Assembly: GCA_028716305.1 (NCBI GenBank)
Contig: JAQUQA010000028.1
Location: 1 to 10,383 of the forward strand
Direction of reading: 5' to 3'
Source of the DNA: Candidatus Omnitrophota bacterium
GTDB lineage: Bacteria; Omnitrophota; Gorgyraeia; Gygaellales; Profunditerraquicolaceae
Length of the DNA stretch: 10,383 nucleotides
Every line of letters starts with the position of its first letter. Position 1 is the stretch's first letter. The translations under genes were made by a program, and so were the position numbers. The notes below the pieces were generated by a model. The model was given only the letters and a program-made list of their open reading frames with translations, was not told the origin of the DNA and did not search any database. Below are positions 1 to 7,993 of this stretch, piece after piece.

Positions 1-109
1 GACCTACTCTCACATAGCCTTACGACTACACTACCATCGGCCCAGCGGGGCTTAACGGCCGTATTCGGAATGGGAACGGGTGTTTCCCCCGCGGTATGGA
101 CACTCCAAA
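1..109 (-). rRNA. rrf: 5S ribosomal RNA (3' end cut by window edge)
   Basis: On the minus strand this reads as a 5S rRNA. The loop B/C segment CCCATTCCGAATACGG is followed by GCCGATGGTAGTGT and GAGAGTAGG, all in the usual 5S order. The 5' end is placed near 109 by aligning GTCCATA with the E. coli GGCCGTA at positions 9-15. About 10-14 bases of the 3' acceptor strand, which would pair with the 5' end, lie outside the window. It is the last gene of the rRNA operon and belongs to the large ribosomal subunit. Confidence 0.93.
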
Positions 110-145
110 AATTTTTCAGGCAATAAAATTCAAGAAAAATTTTTG

Positions 146-247
146 AGCGTAAAACTCAAAGCGCAAAAGGCAAAACTAAAGCTTAAAACGCAAAACGTTT
201 TTAGCTTTACACTTAAGCTTTGCGCTTTGCGTTTTGGACTTTGCGCT
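146..247. repeat. 102-base imperfect palindrome in the 23S-5S spacer
   Basis: Two 52-base arms meet at the CG at 196-197. Reading one arm against the reverse complement of the other, I count 38 of 52 identical positions. Both arms are made of AAAGCGC / AAAACGC-like units, so the RNA could fold into one long hairpin. It lies between the 23S processing stem and the 5S gene. Chance open frames cross it on both strands, but their proteins are low-complexity and no ribosome site precedes them, so I do not call genes. It may be a local hairpin or one copy of a dispersed REP- or MITE-like element; the window shows only this copy. Confidence 0.7.
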
Positions 248-255
248 GAATTTTC

Positions 256-328
256 GACAACTCTAACAAATAACAAGACCAAATTGACCTTCGGCAGGAA
301 ACTACAAATCCACCGAAATAGAGGTTTT
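256..328 (-). other. 3' arm of the 23S precursor processing stem
   Basis: This stretch is complementary to the sequence just upstream of 23S (about 4016-4097). The clearest matches are GACAACT, TAACAA-TAACAAG and GGYAGRAAACTACAA, with a few mismatches or wobbles between blocks. The pairing continues into 23S helix 1 (GGTCAAGC with GCTTGGCC). In bacteria such stems loop out the precursor 23S and are cut by RNase III; that role here is inferred from the pairing and position. Confidence 0.85.
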
Positions 329-722
329 AAGGCCAAGCCGATTGGCTGATTAGTACGTGTTGGCTGAAATCCTTACGGATCTTACACCGCACGCCTATCA
401 AGGTCGTAGTCTACGACCAGCCTTCATGGTCTTGCGACCAAGGGATACCTATTCTTGGGGCGGGTTTTGCACTTAGATGCTTTCAGCGCTTATCCCTTCC
501 GAACATAGCTACCCGGCCTTTGCCCTTGGCAGGACAACCGGAACACCAGAGGTCCGTTTCTCAAGGTCCTCTCGTACTGGAGAGAACTCCCCTTCAAGTA
601 TCCTGACGCCCACATCAGATAGAGACCGACAATAATGTTACACTCTATTACTAGAGGGTCTATACATTTCTGATAGACTCTACATATCGCTATGCAGTTC
701 GGACTATATCTTAATCCTCTCC

Positions 723-1253
723 TTACGAATTGGATTTCTGGCGTACAGTCTCTGAAGATTCCAGATGAGCAATTATATCTTCTAATTTTTGCTTACGATA
801 TTTACCGCTAAAATTCATTGAATAAGCAGTCTGCAATATCGCAATCAAACCATCCTTCTTTAAATGCTCCCCTCTTTCCATTAAACCAACGATTTTAGCA
901 AGCTTCTCAAAATCTTTTTGTTTAATCGATATGAGAGGTGATTTTTTGAAGAATGGTACGATTTTGTTACGAAGATCATTAATGTTTCTTACAACATAAA
1001 CTGAGGTTTGGTCCTTAGGATTTTGATAATCATTAGGCTTGATATATCCACAACCTAACTCTTTCTTAATCAGTTCTAAGACCTCAGTTCTGTTTTGATG
1101 TTGAGAAACATGAAATTCAGGTATTACCTGAACCCCCAGCTTAACATTTCGGCTTTTTTGAATCGTTACCGAAAAGCAGCCTTCTCCGTCAACAAAACCT
1201 GAGATATATGAAGTTATCTCACCTGGTCTTTCCTGCTGATTGTCTGCACCCAT
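723..1253 (-). CDS. LAGLIDADG homing endonuclease (intron-encoded)
   Basis: This 176-residue protein carries one LAGLIDADG-type motif, ISGFVDGEG at residues 17-25, with E24 in the catalytic acidic position. A region typical of the LAGLIDADG_1 family follows (FFKKSPL near 101-107, LMERGEHLKKDGL near 124-136). Single-motif members act as homodimers that make a staggered cut in the intron-less 23S gene, so that repair copies the intron in; that role is inferred from the family. The ATG at 1253 is preceded by GGGAG with 9 bases between. The gene is AT-rich compared with its neighbours. Its first codons also encode P5 and P4, its last dozen encode P6, P7, P3 and part of P8, and its TAA lies in the P8 loop. 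It is the length of known stand-alone single-motif enzymes (I-CreI is 163 residues) and shows no frameshift. Confidence 0.92.
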   Translation of the reverse strand: MGADNQQERPGEITSYISGFVDGEGCFSVTIQKSRNVKLGVQVIPEFHVSQHQNRTEVLELIKKELGCGYIKPNDYQNPKDQTSVYVVRNINDLRNKIVPFFKKSPLISIKQKDFEKLAKIVGLMERGEHLKKDGLIAILQTAYSMNFSGKYRKQKLEDIIAHLESSETVRQKSNS

Positions 1254-1262
1254 ATATTTTCA

Positions 1263-1267
1263 CTCCC
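1263..1267 (-). promoter_or_regulatory. Ribosome binding site of the homing endonuclease
   Basis: GGGAG lies 9 bases before the ATG at 1253. It sits next to a hairpin (GACGAT 1300-1295 with ATCGTC 1273-1268), and the ATG itself is in a 7-base-pair helix (CCCATAT with ATATGGG). A folded intron should hide this start. Confidence 0.6.
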
Positions 1268-1368
1268 GACGATACATTAACATATAGAGACTGAATCGTC
1301 AAGTAGTAATATGGGATACTCAGATTTTCCAGCAATTAGCCAGATTTAAAGACAGCAACGGTCAACTT

Positions 1369-1404
<36 letters not shown>

Positions 1405-2027
1405 CTTTTAACCGGCGAACAGCCGGACCCTTGGGACCTTATACAGCCCCAGGATAGGATGAGCCGACATCGAGGTGCCAAACCGGGCTGTCGATATGAA
1501 CTCTCGAGCCCGATAAGCCTGTTATCCCCAGAGTACCTATTATCCGTTGAGCGATGGCGATCCCACGTTCAACCACCGGATCACTAGCCCCTACTTTCGT
1601 ATCTGTTCGTCCTGCCGGACTCACAGTTAAGCTGGCATATGCGCTTGCGCTCCACGGGCGATTGCCGACCGCCCTGAGCCAACCTTGGGGCCCCTTCGTT
1701 ACTTTTTAGAAGGGAACCGCCCCAGTCAAACTGCCCGCCTGTCACTGTCCCCCCGCCGGATTCACGGCTAGTGGTTAGAATCTTAGTGCAATAAGGGTGG
1801 TATTTCACATTGCGGCTCTGCCCAGGCTAGCGCCCGGACTTCAAAGCCTCCCACCTATGCTACACATAGTGAACCAAAATCCAATAGCAGGTTGCAGTAA
1901 AGGTTCTGGGGTCTTTTCGTCTTGATGCGGGTAGACGGCATCTTCACCGCCACTACAATTTCGCCGAGTCTCTCGTTGAGACAGCGCTCAGGTTGTTACA
2001 CCATTCGTGCGCGTGGGAACTTACCCC

Positions 2028-2077
<50 letters not shown>

Positions 2078-2285
2078 TGGGGCTTCGGTTCAGAGCTTTG
2101 CTAATCTTGCGAAAAGCTGACCCCTTGCCTTAACCTTCCAGCACCGGGCAGGTGTCACACCCTATACTTCCTCTTTCGAGTTTGCAGAGTGATGTGTTTT
2201 TGCTAAACAGTCACCCGAGCCACTTTACTGTGACCTTTGATCTTTCAACCAAAGGCACCTCTTATTGCTAACTTACGAGGCTAGA

Positions 2286-2316
<31 letters not shown>

Positions 2317-4015
2317 GCACCTTACCATATTCTGGAGGTCTACCTGTGTCGGATTACGGTACGAGCAGCTAAAAGACTTCTCTTCATACTTTTCTTGGCA
2401 GCACGTAGTAAAGCACTTCCCCCTCTCTTTCGATCAGGGTCCCCTCTATGCCTTTCAGCATAAAGAACGCAGACATCCAACACTGCGCCGATTCATACAT
2501 ACCTCGCGTCATACAAAGAGTGATAACGCCTCCTAGCTGGTAACTGAATATTAACAGTTCATCCATCGCTTACGCCAAACGGCCTCAGCTTAGGCTCGAC
2601 TTACCCTGGGCGGATTAGCCTTCCCCAGGAAACCTTGGACTTTCGGTGCACCTGTTTCTCGCAGGTGTTTTCGCTACTCATTCCGACATAATCCCTTGTT
2701 CAGTGTCCACTGCTCCTTACGGTACAGCTTCAACCGACTGAACAATGCTCCCCTACCACGCCTTCATCTTGCGACAAAGACATCCTTAGCTTCGGTAATA
2801 GGCTTAAGCCCCGTTCATCTTAGGCGCGAAATCGCTCGACCAGTGAGCTGTTACGCACTCTTTAAATGATGGCTGCCTCTGAGCCAACATCCTGGTTGTC
2901 AAAGCAAGTTCACATCCTTTACCACTTAGCCTATCCTTAGGGACCTTAGCTGAAGGTCTGGGCTGATACCCTTTAGACCCTGGAGCTTAGCCCCCAGGGT
3001 CTTACTCCCGGGATAAATTTAGTAGTATTCGGAGTTTGGTTGGGCTCAGCATCCTGGTAAGGACCCGTAGCCCATTCAGCACTCTACCCCTACTAAATAT
3101 TTACCCGAGGCTATCCCTAGAAATATTTCGGGGAGAACCAGCAATTTCTGAGTTTGTTTAGTCTTTCGCTCCGATCCACAGCTCATCCCACAGTTTTTCA
3201 ACGCTGACGGGTTCGAGCCTCCACGCATCTTTCGATGTGCTTCACTCTGGCCATGGATAGATCACTCAGCTTCGGGTCTACTATACGGTACTAGGCGCCC
3301 TATTAGGACTCGCTTTCGCTACGCCTCCTCCCCGTCAGGGATTAAGCTCGCACCGCACAGTAACTCGTCGGACCATTATGCAAAAGGTACGCGGTCAGGC
3401 ATTCTGTCAGCACGAAGCCAACAGCATAGCCCTCCCACAGCTTGTAGGTTTATGATTTTAGGTTCTATTTCACTCCCCTCACCGGGGTTCTTTTCAACTT
3501 TCCCTCACGGTACTTGTACGCTATCGGTCTAGATATAGTATTTAGCCTTGGACCGTGGTCGGCCCGGATTCCCACAGGATTTCCCGTGTCCCGTGGTACT
3601 TGGGATACCTCTAGAGTGTTTCAAGGTTTCGCATACGAGGCTTTCACTCTCTATGACGTATCTTTCCAGATACTTCTGCTACCTATCCACAATCTCACAT
3701 TAAGGTCCCACAACCCCTTCTTTCCTTGCGGAAAAAAGGTTTAGGCTGTTCCCTTTTCGCTCGCCACTACTGGGGGAATCTCGGTGATTTCTTTTCCTCG
3801 GGTTACTTAGATGTTTCAATTCACCCGGTTTGCTTCCTTACGACTATTGTATTCATCGAAAGGATACCACTGTATTAACAGTGGTGAGTTGCCTCATTCG
3901 GAATTTCCCGGATCAAAGCCTGTTTGCGACTCCCCGAGACATATCGGTGCTTACCCCGTCCTTCTTCGCCCTATCTAGCCAAAGTCATCCTTCATAAACC
4001 CTTAGTAGCTTGACC

Positions 4016-4097
4016 ATTAAAACTGATTCTACTCGGTTTTCATTGTAGTTTTCTACCTACAAGATCAAAATGACCTTGTTACTTGTTATAAGTTGTC
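4016..4097 (-). other. 5' arm of the 23S precursor processing stem
   Basis: Pairs with 256-328 downstream of 23S, in nearly collinear blocks from GACAACTT (near 4097) down to GTTTTAATGG at the 23S start. This is the expected double-stranded RNase III substrate. The remaining bases to the tRNA-Ala 3' end (4098-4153) show no feature I can name. Confidence 0.85.
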
Positions 4098-4153
4098 AAA
4101 GAACATAGATTCGTGTGTAAAACACGAAACGAATTTATGTTCGCTTTGCAAAA

Positions 4154-4229
4154 TGGTGGAGCTGAGCGGGATCGAACCGCTGACCCCCTGCTTGCAAAGC
4201 AGGTGCTCTCCCAGCTGAGCTACAGCCCC
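4154..4229 (-). tRNA. alaT: tRNA-Ala (UGC)
   Basis: A 76-base cloverleaf on the minus strand. The acceptor stem is GGGGCTG (4229-4223) with CAGCTCC (4164-4158), the D arm GCTC/GAGC, the anticodon stem CCTGC/GCAGG with loop TTTGCAA (anticodon TGC at 4196-4194), and the T arm AGCGG/CCGCT with TTCGATC. Discriminator A and an encoded CCA (4156-4154) end it. It lies in the 16S-23S spacer, the standard place for this tRNA, and is released by RNase P and 3' processing from the rRNA precursor. Confidence 0.98.
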
Positions 4230-4230
4230 C

Positions 4231-4254
4231 TCAATTTTGCGACAGCAAAATTGA
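4231..4254 (-). other. 10-base-pair hairpin before tRNA-Ala
   Basis: A perfect stem, TCAATTTTGC with GCAAAATTGA around a 4-base TGTC loop, ends one base before the mature tRNA-Ala 5' end. It may insulate folding of the tRNA or act as a processing signal. There is no terminator T-run. Confidence 0.75.
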
Positions 4255-4305
4255 CCCCGAGTCCACAAATATTTTATCTAAGGACGAGGGGGGATTTACT
4301 GGAGA

Positions 4306-4347
4306 CCTCTCGCTTTACCTAAATCAAACTTTAGGTAATGCTCGAGG
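4306..4347 (-). other. Spacer hairpin between tRNA-Ile and tRNA-Ala
   Basis: The core stem TTACCTAAA (4338-4330) pairs with TTTAGGTAA (4323-4315) around GTTTGA. It is extended outwards by CCTCGAGC against GCGAGAGG with small irregularities. Part of the spacer precursor RNA; function unknown. Confidence 0.7.
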
Positions 4348-4348
4348 T

Positions 4349-4377
4349 GATTTTTTCTTGCTTCGCAGGAAAAAATC
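4349..4377 (-). other. Hairpin abutting the 3' end of tRNA-Ile
   Basis: GATTTTTTC (4377-4369) pairs perfectly with GAAAAAATC (4357-4349) around 11 bases. It begins one base after the tRNA-Ile discriminator base, so it forms the trailer that must be trimmed before CCA is added. Confidence 0.7.
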
Positions 4378-4378
4378 A

Positions 4379-4452
4379 TGGGCCCAAGAGGATTCGAACC
4401 TCTGACCCCAGTCTTATCAGGGCTGTGCTCTAACCAACTGAGCTATGGGCCC
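4379..4452 (-). tRNA. ileT: tRNA-Ile (GAU), CCA not encoded
   Basis: A 74-base cloverleaf on the minus strand. The acceptor is GGGCCCA (4452-4446) with TGGGCCC (4386-4380), the D arm GCTC/GAGC, the anticodon loop CTGATAA with anticodon GAT (4418-4416), and the T arm AGAGG/CCTCT with TTCGAAT. After discriminator A (4379) the gene reads TGA, so CCA must be added by tRNA nucleotidyltransferase, unlike the neighbouring tRNA-Ala. The anticodon stem CAGCC/GACTG has a C.A mismatch at the 30-40 pair (4422 with 4412). Its place between 16S and tRNA-Ala is the classical one. Confidence 0.97.
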
Positions 4453-4477
4453 AATTCGGCAAATCGCTTATGGCTTA

Positions 4478-4505
4478 TAGCAAATTGCCCTGATTCAATT
4501 TGCTA
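4478..4505 (-). other. 10-base-pair spacer hairpin upstream of tRNA-Ile
   Basis: TAGCAAATTG (4505-4496) pairs perfectly with CAATTTGCTA (4487-4478) around 8 bases. It lies in the 16S to tRNA-Ile spacer. The rest of that spacer (4453-4695) contains the 16S processing arm and two more hairpins but no gene. Confidence 0.7.
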
Positions 4506-4582
4506 CTTGCTATCAACCATCTGCAAAATTAGAAGCCCTCTCGCTCCGAATTGATTATAGAGAGATGCTCCCAAAAAAAATA

Positions 4583-4596
4583 TTAATAGCCAAGCG
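4583..4596 (-). other. 3' arm of the 16S precursor processing stem
   Basis: CGCTTGGCTATTAA here is perfectly complementary over 14 bases to TTAATAGCCAAGCG in the leader (6379-6366), upstream of 16S. This closes the 16S precursor loop and is the expected RNase III target. A hairpin GCTTGCC-TTT-GGCAAGC lies just upstream in the transcript. Confidence 0.85.
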
Positions 4597-4667
4597 CCGC
4601 TTGCCAAAGGCAAGCAGCCTAGTCTGTATCAATGATCCTCTCGGAGTATTGAATAACAAACCATGGA

Positions 4668-6278
<1,611 letters not shown>

Positions 6279-6365
6279 CTTGGAAAAAGAATGATAATGG
6301 CTCTATGATTTTATTATATTACCTCGAACTTGTCCCAAATAATCTCTAAGAGATTCTTGGGACTC

Positions 6366-6379
6366 CGCTTGGCTATTAA
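6366..6379 (-). other. 5' arm of the 16S precursor processing stem
   Basis: TTAATAGCCAAGCG in the rRNA leader pairs perfectly with 4596-4583 in the 16S-23S spacer. Just inside it the leader forms a hairpin, GTCCCAA...TTGGGAC enclosing AATCTC/GAGATT (about 6332-6363). Confidence 0.85.
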
Positions 6380-6380
6380 A

Positions 6381-6393
6381 TTTTAAAAGAACG
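6381..6393 (-). promoter_or_regulatory. Possible boxA antitermination site
   Basis: CGTTCTTTTAAAA resembles the boxA consensus TGCTCTTTAACA that recruits NusB/NusE to rRNA leaders. It is just upstream of the 16S processing arm, a usual location. The match is imperfect and was made by eye only. Confidence 0.4.
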
Positions 6394-6420
6394 GACATTT
6401 TCTTGCCGGAAAGATCCGGG

Positions 6421-6455
6421 CAAAAAAATAAACGTCCCGTAACTACGGGACGCTT
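6421..6455 (-). terminator. Intrinsic-terminator-like hairpin in the rRNA leader
   Basis: In the transcript CGTCCCGTA (6452-6441 side) pairs perfectly with TACGGGACG. Flanking AAG/TTT extends the stem, and TTTATTTTTTT follows. On the minus strand this is a textbook rho-independent terminator, but it lies between the rRNA promoter and 16S. It must therefore be conditional, or must be overcome by antitermination. On the plus strand it lacks a T-run. Confidence 0.7.
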
Positions 6456-6480
6456 AAAAATCTATTCAGCGTCAAATAGA
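6449..6480 (-). ncRNA. Predicted H-type pseudoknot overlapping the leader terminator
   Basis: Stem 1 is TCTATT (6480-6475) with AATAGA (6466-6461). Its loop holds GACGCT (6473-6468), which is complementary to AGCGTC (6454-6449). The connecting loops are 1, 1 and 6 bases, which fits H-type geometry. Stem 2 uses four bases of the terminator's 5' arm, so pseudoknot and terminator exclude each other. I do not recognise a known riboswitch class here. A regulatory role is inference. Confidence 0.4.
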
Positions 6481-6563
6481 CGGCTTAAAATTTATCCGAA
6501 TTTGTCAACTCTGCTTATTGTTATTCTCACGTAAATAGCTACCTCTTTCCAGGTAGGAATAAG

Positions 6564-6591
6564 AGTTTAACATAAAACAGTTTTTTGTCAA
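6564..6591 (-). promoter_or_regulatory. Sigma-70-type promoter of the rRNA operon
   Basis: A perfect -35 TTGACA (6591-6586), a 16-base spacer and the -10 TAAACT (6569-6564; four of six consensus bases), preceded by TGT, an extended -10 signature. The upstream DNA is A/T-rich (TTTTTAAAAATAATAC), like an UP element. Transcription should start near 6557. The first RNA would form a hairpin, CTACCT/AGGTAG, enclosed by TTATTC/GAATAA. It is the only good promoter I see before 16S. Confidence 0.75.
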
Positions 6592-6650
6592 GTATTATTT
6601 TTAAAAATTAAACCTATGCAAAATAATGGGTTTTACCGCTTCCTTAAGCT

Positions 6651-6726
6651 CAAAAATCCCGCTTCGCTATCCCTGTCGTCAGGCACTCGCGGGTTTCTCT
6701 TGAAATCTGCTTGTAACGACAGGGAT
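6651..6726 (-). terminator. Nested palindrome, possible terminator after the pilus operon
   Basis: ATCCCTGTCG (6726-6717) pairs perfectly with CGACAGGGAT (6678-6669). Overlapping it, CCCGC (6693-6689) can pair with GCGGG (6662-6658), followed by ATTTTT. The second pairing has a terminator-like tail on the minus strand, but the loop is long, so the call is tentative. The next 60 bases up to the rRNA promoter hold nothing else that I see. Confidence 0.4.
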
Positions 6727-6734
6727 AAATTCGC

Positions 6735-6777
6735 GCGCATAACTTGCGCCGCCCCGCGGGCTCCGTAAGTTATGCGC
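6735..6777. repeat. 11-base-pair inverted repeat just after pilC
   Basis: GCGCATAACTT and AAGTTATGCGC are perfect inverted arms enclosing a GC-rich centre with the palindrome CCCGCGGG. It begins five bases after the pilC stop. Without a T-run it is not a canonical terminator; it may protect the mRNA 3' end or be a REP-like element. Confidence 0.7.
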
Positions 6778-6781
6778 TCAT

Positions 6782-7993
6782 TTATTTGGCTACCAGTTCA
6801 GTAATCTTAAAGATCGGCATGAATAGCGAAATCACGATCCCGCCGATAACTACGCCTAGAAAAGCGATCACCAAAGGCTCGATCATGCTGGTCAGGCCGG
6901 ATACCGCGGCATCCACCTGCTCGTCGTAAAAATCGGCGATCTTACTGAGCATCTTTTCCAGCTGCCCGGTCTGCTCGCCAACGCTAATCATCCGGGTAAC
7001 CATCGGGGGAAATACCCCGCTCTGCGACAAAGGGGTAGCGATGGGTTCACCCTGGCGGACCGAGGCCCGGCAGTTAATGATCGCCTCCTCCACTACCTTA
7101 TTCCCCGCGGTCTTGGCCACGATCTCCAGGGCGTTCAATACCGAGACGCCGCTCTTGACCAGCGTGGAAAATGTCCGGGAAAATTTCGCTACCGCCACCT
7201 TACGGAAAAGCGGCCCCAATACCGGAAGTTTTAATTTCTGATTGTCAAAATTATAACGCCCTTTGGGGGTATTGATATATTTCTTGAATAGAAATGATGC
7301 CACGAAAATAAAACCAACCAGAAAAAGAAAATAATGCTGCAGGGCGTTACTGACGGCGATCAACACCTGCGTAGGCATGGGCAATTCGCCACCCAACAGG
7401 TCAAAGATCCCCTTGAAGGTAGGAACTACCTTCAAAAGCAGGACCGCGGTGATCAAAATCGACATGGATACGACAATCGCCGGATAAACCAGGCTGGACT
7501 TGACCTTGCGGGTCAGCGCGGCGGTCTTTTCCAGATATGAGGCCAGGCGGTCCAAAACTTCATGCAGCATGCCCGAGGCCTCTCCGGCGCGCGTCATATT
7601 AATAAAAAGATCGGAAAATATCTGGGGATGTTTGGCCAGCGAATCGCAAAAACTGCGGCCGGCTTCGATATCCTTACGCACTTCGACGATTACTACCTTG
7701 AGGCTCTTGTTTTCCACCTGGTCGCCCAGCACTCCCAGGGCCTGGACCGCTGGGATCCCGGCGTCGATCATCGTGGCCAACTGCCGGGAAAAAATCACCA
7801 GGTCGTCAAGCTTGACCTTTTTGCCGGAGGAACCGCCGCCGCCGAAAACCTTCTTTTTCGACTGCTTCAGGGAGATAATGATCAGCTCATTCTTATGCAG
7901 GATAGCCATGGCATCGGCTTCACTGCCCGCCTCTATCTCCCCGGCAACCGAGCGGCCCGACCTGTCTTTGGCTACATATGCAAAAGCGCTCAT
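6782..7993 (-). CDS. pilC: Type IV pilus / type II secretion inner-membrane platform protein (PilC/GspF family)
   Basis: This 403-residue protein has the usual family length and plan. An N-terminal part begins FAYVAKDRSGRSVAGEIEA. Then come two T2SSF repeats, about residues 65-190 and 268-395, each starting with a similar helix (FSRQLATMIDAGIPAVQAL and FSRTFSTLVKSGVSVLNAL). Membrane segments are near 168-190, 219-237 and 371-394. Such proteins form the inner-membrane base that the assembly ATPase turns to add pilin or pseudopilin subunits. A glycine-rich linker (50-57) joins the N-terminal part to the first repeat. Its ATG overlaps the preceding gene's TGA (ATGA), and no strong ribosome site is seen, so it is probably translated by coupling. 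Pilus and type II secretion members cannot be separated here, as no pilin or secretin gene is in view. Confidence 0.93.
   Translation of the reverse strand: MSAFAYVAKDRSGRSVAGEIEAGSEADAMAILHKNELIIISLKQSKKKVFGGGGSSGKKVKLDDLVIFSRQLATMIDAGIPAVQALGVLGDQVENKSLKVVIVEVRKDIEAGRSFCDSLAKHPQIFSDLFINMTRAGEASGMLHEVLDRLASYLEKTAALTRKVKSSLVYPAIVVSMSILITAVLLLKVVPTFKGIFDLLGGELPMPTQVLIAVSNALQHYFLFLVGFIFVASFLFKKYINTPKGRYNFDNQKLKLPVLGPLFRKVAVAKFSRTFSTLVKSGVSVLNALEIVAKTAGNKVVEEAIINCRASVRQGEPIATPLSQSGVFPPMVTRMISVGEQTGQLEKMLSKIADFYDEQVDAAVSGLTSMIEPLVIAFLGVVIGGIVISLFMPIFKITELVAK

Larger units (their letters stand above)
630..1368 (-). mobile_element. Group I self-splicing intron in 23S rRNA with homing endonuclease gene
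   Basis: The splice ends are set by base pairing. P1 joins the exon end GAGACAGT (1376-1369) to the guide GCTGTCTT (1356-1349), with U.G at the cut. The last intron base is G (630), and P10 joins GACCG (1363-1359) to the 3' exon CGGTC (628-624). Core helices: P3 1344-1339 with 742-737; P4 1335-1329 with 1239-1233; P5 1324-1321 with 1246-1243 and 1315-1309 with 1255-1249; P6 1226-1219 with 768-761; P7 750-744 with 708-702; P8 736-732 with 717-713. Conserved elements are present: P (AATTGCTGGAAA), Q (AATCAGCAGG), R (TTCAGAGACTG) and S (AAGATATAGTCC). Three hairpins follow: 697-680 with a GCGA loop, 678-658, and 656-643 with a GTAA loop. All were found by eye; I have not assigned a subgroup. Confidence 0.94.

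Noticed and set aside
80..349. Small open frames on both strands across the 23S-5S spacer
   Set aside because: They run through the 5S end, the low-complexity palindrome and the processing stem. Their proteins are repetitive K/L/F-rich strings and there is no ribosome binding site.
1263..1300. TTCAGTCTCTATAT near 1294 as the R element (P7 5' strand) of the intron
   Set aside because: TTCAGAGACTG at 754-744 fits the R consensus better, pairs over seven bases with S, and is followed by a perfect P3 strand, so the R element lies in the gene's 3' end.
6503..6508. A second TTGACA in the rRNA leader as a possible second promoter
   Set aside because: No acceptable -10 hexamer occurs 15-19 bases downstream; the best choices match only about three of six bases.
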